Assembly: GCA_014529385.2 (NCBI GenBank)
Contig: CM043944.1
Coordinates: 83,192,884-83,256,883 of the forward strand
Length of the DNA stretch: 64,000 nucleotides
Direction: 5' to 3'
From: Adiantum capillus-veneris
Lineage: Eukaryota; Streptophyta; Polypodiopsida; Polypodiales; Pteridaceae
The position numbers were made by a program, and so were the translations under genes. Under the pieces are notes generated by a model that was not told the origin of the DNA, made no database searches, and worked only from the letters and a program-made list of their open reading frames with translations. Below, piece by piece: positions 58,743 to 64,000 of the stretch; the stretch's first letter is position 1; each line of letters begins with the position of its first letter.

Positions 58743-60126
58743 TTGACACTTCATTGGGGACCAGAAGATGGGTTGGTCCCCCCTCATAAATAGATTATAT
58801 TTATTACTAAGGGAGAATCTTTACAAGCACAAGAACGGGGCAATAGCCCGTCCTCTATTCTTTCTTTTCTGCTTCTGACTAAGAGAGTACGAAAGCTACT
58901 CTCTGAACACTGAGAGGATTTCCCCTCTGCTATCAGATTTTGGGAAGCTCTCGAAAACGAGAGTCTATCTTCCACAAAACTCAACGGAAGCTCTCAAAAA
59001 TGAGAGTCTACCTTCCGCTAATTGAGTCCCTTTATGCATAATCCTGCAACAAAAACAAGAGAGAAACACGCAAAATGCACGCGCACATGCTTGTTGTAAT
59101 TTTCTGCACATAACCTGAAAATGTTACCTGAGCACCTTCCAAAGCCGAAATAGAGACCTTTTTCGCGATGGAATTGCACAAAACTTTGTGTACGCGTAGT
59201 GTAGGTAGACAAGAACTAAATTCTATATGTATTTTGTTGAAATTCACCCTAAAGGAGGTGATTAAGGGCTGAAAACAGATGATTTACAGCCACCACACTC
59301 TACGAAGAGAGTGGCTGCTGCAACTTCTCGCGATGAAACTTCACCAAAAGCTGGCTATGGCTATGAGAACCCTTGGTTTAGACAATGGGAGCACGAGGCC
59401 ACCACATATGTCGCAAGGGGTTGCTCTCAAGCTTCCATGGAGGGCTCCAATGTGTAGAGCATACTCACAATAGGGGAGATAAGAGCACTGCCAACACTGA
59501 AAATGGGGGAGGGGGGGCTCCTAAATAGCCTTCAGGGAGAGGGGACGCTAGGAAGAGACAGAGGGTGAGAGTGAGAGTGAGTTTGTTTGCAAACTTAAAA
59601 ACCCTTCAACTTTCACTTTTAAAAGTTCACAAACTATTAATGAAATGTGCAAATTGAACCACAACTGCACACATAGATGCAATCCAATGAAACTGTTACT
59701 TGCTGCCCAGCGCAATGCCGTACCAGCACTGCTCTGACATTACCTGTTCGCACTCGTCCGGTCATTTGGTCCGGCATAAACAATTTAAAATTACTTTAAC
59801 TAATTTATCCTAGAGCCATAAAATAATTCAGGCCTTAGGGTTATTATTCTAAAGACCCCATCTCATTCCTGTGCTTGCACTAGCGCGCGTATTTTTCTGA
59901 GCCTGAAATCTTAAGCTACTATCTACCCCTTCATTGAAGACCCAATTTCCCCATCACTAGGGCTTCAGGGTATTTTTTGCTAGAGTCTCCCTGAGGTGCA
60001 CTGGCCCAAACTTGGGTGCACCTAAGGCCCCATAACTACTAGATCTATTCTGATGTGTACACAACTAATTAGATAATCCTTTTCTCGTAAATACATTAAT
60101 TATTTACAAAGTCTGACATAGTTACA
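58640..60126 (-). repeat. G5 LTR 2 (about 1487 bp), shared by both bodies
   Basis: Collinear with LTR 1 and ending CATAGTTACA. Its first bases are GGTCAC where LTR 1 has TGTCAC. It serves as 5' LTR for body 1 and 3' LTR for body 2. GA run at 58701-58738. Confidence 0.9.
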
Positions 60127-60138
60127 TCCCTCTTGGTT

Positions 60139-63100
60139 CTAAACGGTTGACCTCAACTGTAGAGCGTCAACATAACTGTGCAAGATGTCTGGGTAGTCCT
60201 TAAGATCGGACTCAGTCATCCACTATGCATCTAAAGGGGTGTAATTCTTGAACTTGACTAAATACTTTTCATGTAGGCTCCCCAACTTTAGTTGTCTCTC
60301 CGAGTGGTGTATTATCTGTTCAGGTTGAAGGATTTCCTCGGTCTCTTCAAATTCTGGAGGATCTTCTTGTACTGGCGCCATTGGAGGAGGTCCAACATAT
60401 GGTCGGAGGAGACTCACATGAAAAGCATTATGGATACGCCAGTGAGAAGGCAAATCCAATCTAAAAGTCAGGTCATTGACTTTATCTGTGATTTTGAAAG
60501 GGCCGTAAAATCTATGGGAAAGTTTTACAACTTTCCCTTTTCCGACCCGCTTTTTTAATCTAGCTTTCTCAAACCGGAGCAGGACATATTGTCCTTTTTC
60601 AAGATTGAGATTCCTTCTGTGCTTGTCTGCTTTTCTCTTCTGTTGCTCTTAAGTACGAAGAATCGCTTGCTTTACTTGTTGATGGGCAATATCAATATTG
60701 CGCACAAATTCATCTACGGCGAAGATGTTTTCTTTGGTAACCATAATAGGAAGTAAGAGTGGCTTCCCATAAATAATTTCGAAGGGAGCTTTACCAGTTG
60801 AGGAATGGATGGTATTATTATACGCAAACTCAACTATCGGTAAGTATTGTTCCCATTCGGATTGTCGTTCCGAAACATAGCACTTGAGGAGATCTAAAAC
60901 AGTGGCATTAGCGATTTTGCTTTGACCATCTGTTTGAGGATGATAAGCTGATGAAAAATCAAGCTTAGTTCCCAAGTTTTCGAACAATGCTTGCAAAAGT
61001 AGACTAGTCATGCGGGGATCTCTATCGCTGACAATAGTCTTTGACAATCCATGGTAGTTAAAAATTTGAGCTAGAAATATTCTAGCCATGTGATCATCTT
61101 TGATCGTCTTCTTTACTCGAAGGAAATGTGCTTGCTTTTACTGAATCTGTCTACTATAGTCCAGATTGCATCATTTCCATTCTTGGATCTAGGAAGATCC
61201 GTAATAAAATCCATGGCAATACTTTCCCATGGCGTGTTAGGCAGAGGGAACGGCTGAAGCTTGCCATAAACTTTATGTCTGTCATATTTTACTTTTTGGC
61301 AGACTAAACACTCCCGTACATGTTTTTCAATGTCCGCACGGAGTGTTGGCCAAAAGAAATACCTTTCGAGCGCAGTTATGGTAGCAGCAATTCCCCGATG
61401 CCCGGCATAAGGAGAATTATGTGCTTCATCCATCACCTTCTATTCAGGGTTGAGCTATGCATATACCTTGTTGACGATAGATCGTATTATCCCTAATGGA
61501 ATAAGGTGGCTTTGAGTGACCAGCTTGAAGATCTGCCCGAATCGTAGCGAGTCTGGATCTTGAGGATACATCTCACTAACAGATTCTAGTTCCTCATGAT
61601 AAATTGTTGTTAGTGCATTGATCTTTGGACGCCTGGAGAGAGCATCTGCAACTGCATTCTTCGTTCTAGAAGTGTGTAAAATCTGAAAATGGAACATTGA
61701 AAGAAAGTTGGCCCATCTAATCTGCTTTTCTGATAACTTTCTCTACATGAGAAAGAAGCGAAGACTTTGATGATCTGTCTTGATAATAAAATCAGCTCCT
61801 AACAGATAGTGTTTCAAATGGAAAGAGCATGAATTACTACCATTAGCTCTTTCTCGTATATGGAAACATGTAACTCTGCATCTTTAAGGCGCCGACTTTC
61901 GTAGGCTATGGCGTGACCCTCTTGGTTCAAGACTGCTCCTACACAATCTCCAGATGCATCGCAGTATACCTCGAAAGGTTTGCAAAGATCAGGGACGGTA
62001 AGTACAGGTCCATGACTGAGTAGATACTTAAGCTTTTCGAAAGCTTGTTTTTGTCCAGACCCCCCATGGAATCGAATCCGCTTCTTTGTTAGGTCATGGA
62101 GGGGACCTGCTATCGCGGCAAAAGCTCGAATGAAACGCCGATAATCAGAACAGAGGCCAAGGAAACTTCGTACATCATGTACCGTAGTTGGTGTAGGCCA
62201 TTCTACAACTGCTTGAATCTTATCAGGGTCCATCCTCACCTGATTGTGAGATAGTATATGGCCCAAATAGTGGTTGTCTTTTAGAAAGAACTCACTCTTC
62301 TTAGCATACACAAATAATTTGTGTTTGCGTAATTCTTCAAACACTAATGTGAGATGCTTATAGGGTTCGTCTTCCGTCTCTGAGAAGATTAAGACGTCAT
62401 CAAAGAAAACGCCTGTAAAGCTTCTATATGAGTGAAAGATTCTATCCATCATTCTATTGAATGTGGCTGGTTCATTAGTGAGTCCAAAAGGCCTCACTAA
62501 AAATTCATACAACCCGAAGGTTGTTCTAAATGAAGTCTTATGGACATCCTAAGGAGCTATGCGGATTTGATGATACTTGCTCCTTGTAACTTGTCAACAA
62601 TGTCGTCAATCTGAGGGATTGGAAATCGGTTCTTGATTGTGATCTTGTTTAGAGATCTATAGTCTATGCACATACAGAATGTGCCATCCTTTTTCTGTAC
62701 TAGCAAGACAGGTGAACAATATGGAGAAGTACTAGGCCTTATTAAGTCCTTCTCCAAAAGTTCTTTAACTTGCTTGAGAATTTCCTCTTGCTACATTAGA
62801 CTAACTCGATAAGGAGAACTTCCTGGGATCAAATCAATTGTATGATCCTCAGGTCGAGAAGGTGGGAGTTCATTTGGAAGTTCATCTGCAAAACAATCTT
62901 TACAACTTTGTAATAACTTAAGTCTTTTTTGCTCTAAAGAGGAAGAAAGTTGTGAAAGAAACACATCTCTCTCTCTTGTAAAAATCAAGTACGTTGAAAC
63001 ACACTTTTTCATTACTTTCTTGATGGCAATGTTGTTGGCGATAGGGATACGCCAATTGCCTGCATCTGCAAGTACAAGATACTCCTTTCCTTTATGAGCA

Positions 63101-64000
63101 AAGGATAAGGTTTTCTGAACATAGTCAGGAATGGGATGCATCTTGTAGTGCCAAGGCATTCCCAAGATAACATTGCATCCTTCAACTAAAGCTAGGAAGA
63201 AAGACTCTTGATCTTTGTAGTTGTCGACCTTTAAATTCAGCTTCCCTATGATTGGAGTAGAGTTAGAGTTCTGCCCTTTGAAAGCAGATTGTGCTTGAAT
63301 AGACACTCCAAAACGATTGGGCTATAAGTTCAGATCGTCAGCTAGCTTTGTAGAGAGGCAGTTGTCTGTACTGCCAAGGTCAAACAGAATAAGAGCCCGT
63401 TGGTTGTTGATGCTACCCCATGCTTTGAGAAGAGCTCTTTCTTTTCCAGCCTTGGTTCTATTTCCCTGTACATCTGGGACTGCATTGGAAGAGGGTGGTT
63501 GCGGAGGTTTGGTAGGACAATCACCCTTCATATGACCAACTTGTCCACACTTTAAGCATCTTCCTTCACTAATGTAGGTTCTCAATTCAGCGGGAGAGAG
63601 ATATCTCCCTTTCTTGGGCTGATTTGGCTTTGCTTCTGCTTCGGAGGCGGTTCTTTTCTTCTTTGTCATGTATTCCATCACCTATGCGAGCTGATTCCAT
63701 AAGTATCTGCAAGTTACCCCGAGGGTAAAGTTTCATAGCCTTTTGCAAGGCTTCATGCAATCCTGCTTCAAACTTACGCATCTTTTCCGAATCCTCAATC
63801 TTCTTGAATGGAGTGACTTTCAAGAGAACGTCCCAAAACCTATCCACATAGCGTGGAACAGTTTCGTTCTCTGATTGTGAAAGTCTATCCCATTATTTCT
63901 TTACCTCTTCCTCATAGTCTAGAGGAAGGAACTGTGCGTAGAACTCCTTCTTGAAAGCAGTCCAATCTTGGGGTTTGCGATCTTCCAGGATAAGGGTTAA
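60139..64000 (-). pseudogene. G5 body 2 chromovirus gag-pol, inactive, cut by window edge
   Basis: Same layout as body 1, offset by about 6160 bp. It shares the RT motif A deletion (ending GASIIKSA then stop, 62557), the RIAP-stop and the integrase frameshift near 61110 (KHISFE then stop). Private changes: a CAA-to-TAA stop at about 60649, a roughly 93-bp gag deletion near 63665, a 15-bp deletion near 62813 and protease FDLGSTDN. Its zinc knuckle is intact ([14 protein letters not shown]), unlike body 1. The gag N-terminus lies beyond the window. Confidence 0.9.

Larger units (their letters stand above)
52425..64000 (-). mobile_element. G5: head-to-tail gypsy chromovirus array, cut by window end
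   Basis: The order on the plus strand is LTR (52425-53967), body 1 (53968-58639), LTR (58640-60126), body 2 (60127 to the end), all in the same orientation. The two bodies are nearly identical and share inactivating lesions, so one is a copy of the other rather than a second fresh insertion. Unequal crossing-over between LTRs gives exactly this shared-LTR layout. Confidence 0.88.

Overview
The window looks like nuclear DNA from a land plant with a repeat-rich genome. Ty1/copia and Ty3/gypsy elements are primed by plant-type tRNA-iMet or tRNA-Asp binding sites, there is a Mutator-like transposon, and the one multi-exon gene has GT-AG introns. I cannot name the species. I see no clear stand-alone host gene, no tRNA or rRNA gene, and no CRISPR array.

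Bases 1 to about 48.6 kb are one nest of transposons, which I could order from exact target-site duplications (TSDs). The oldest layer is a minus-strand gypsy element, G1 (pol 7.2-11.7 kb, gag 43.8-46.9 kb, tRNA-Asp primer site at 48.60 kb). A copia element, C2 (5071-7212), sits in the G1 integrase, and a second copia, C1 (1-5070), sits in C2. G1 is also split by gypsy chromovirus G2 (11734-43781, TSD ACTTC). G2 is split by gypsy element G4 (13713-36977, TSD AAAAC). The 5' LTR of G4 is split by a 17-kb Mutator-like DNA transposon (15455-32542, 9-bp TSD ATTAAATTC); the 3' LTR of G4 keeps the uninterrupted empty site. The transposon in turn contains a young copia, C3 (16402-22125, TSD CTTTT), with identical 229-bp LTRs and an intact polyprotein.

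The most interesting object is the 17-kb DNA transposon. It carries two divergently transcribed genes that fill it almost end to end. One is a MULE/KDZ-like transposase (28567-31763, plus strand, one frameshift). The other is a gene of about 12 exons (25987 to 16313, minus strand) that joins a ParB-like domain to a DNA methyltransferase-like domain with permuted motif order. Between them lies a cluster of six long palindromes. The copia C3 landed in the last exon of the methyltransferase gene; removing it and one TSD copy restores the reading frame to a natural stop. The gene also carries two premature stops and a changed catalytic motif, all explicable as C-to-T transitions.

From 48.6 to 52.4 kb there is unresolved repeat debris: the probable G1 5' LTR, an LTR-like fragment, a decayed copia RT fragment and an unrecognised 126-codon frame. 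From 52425 to the window end there is a head-to-tail gypsy chromovirus array (LTR, body, LTR, body). Both bodies share the same inactivating lesions, which indicates duplication after decay.
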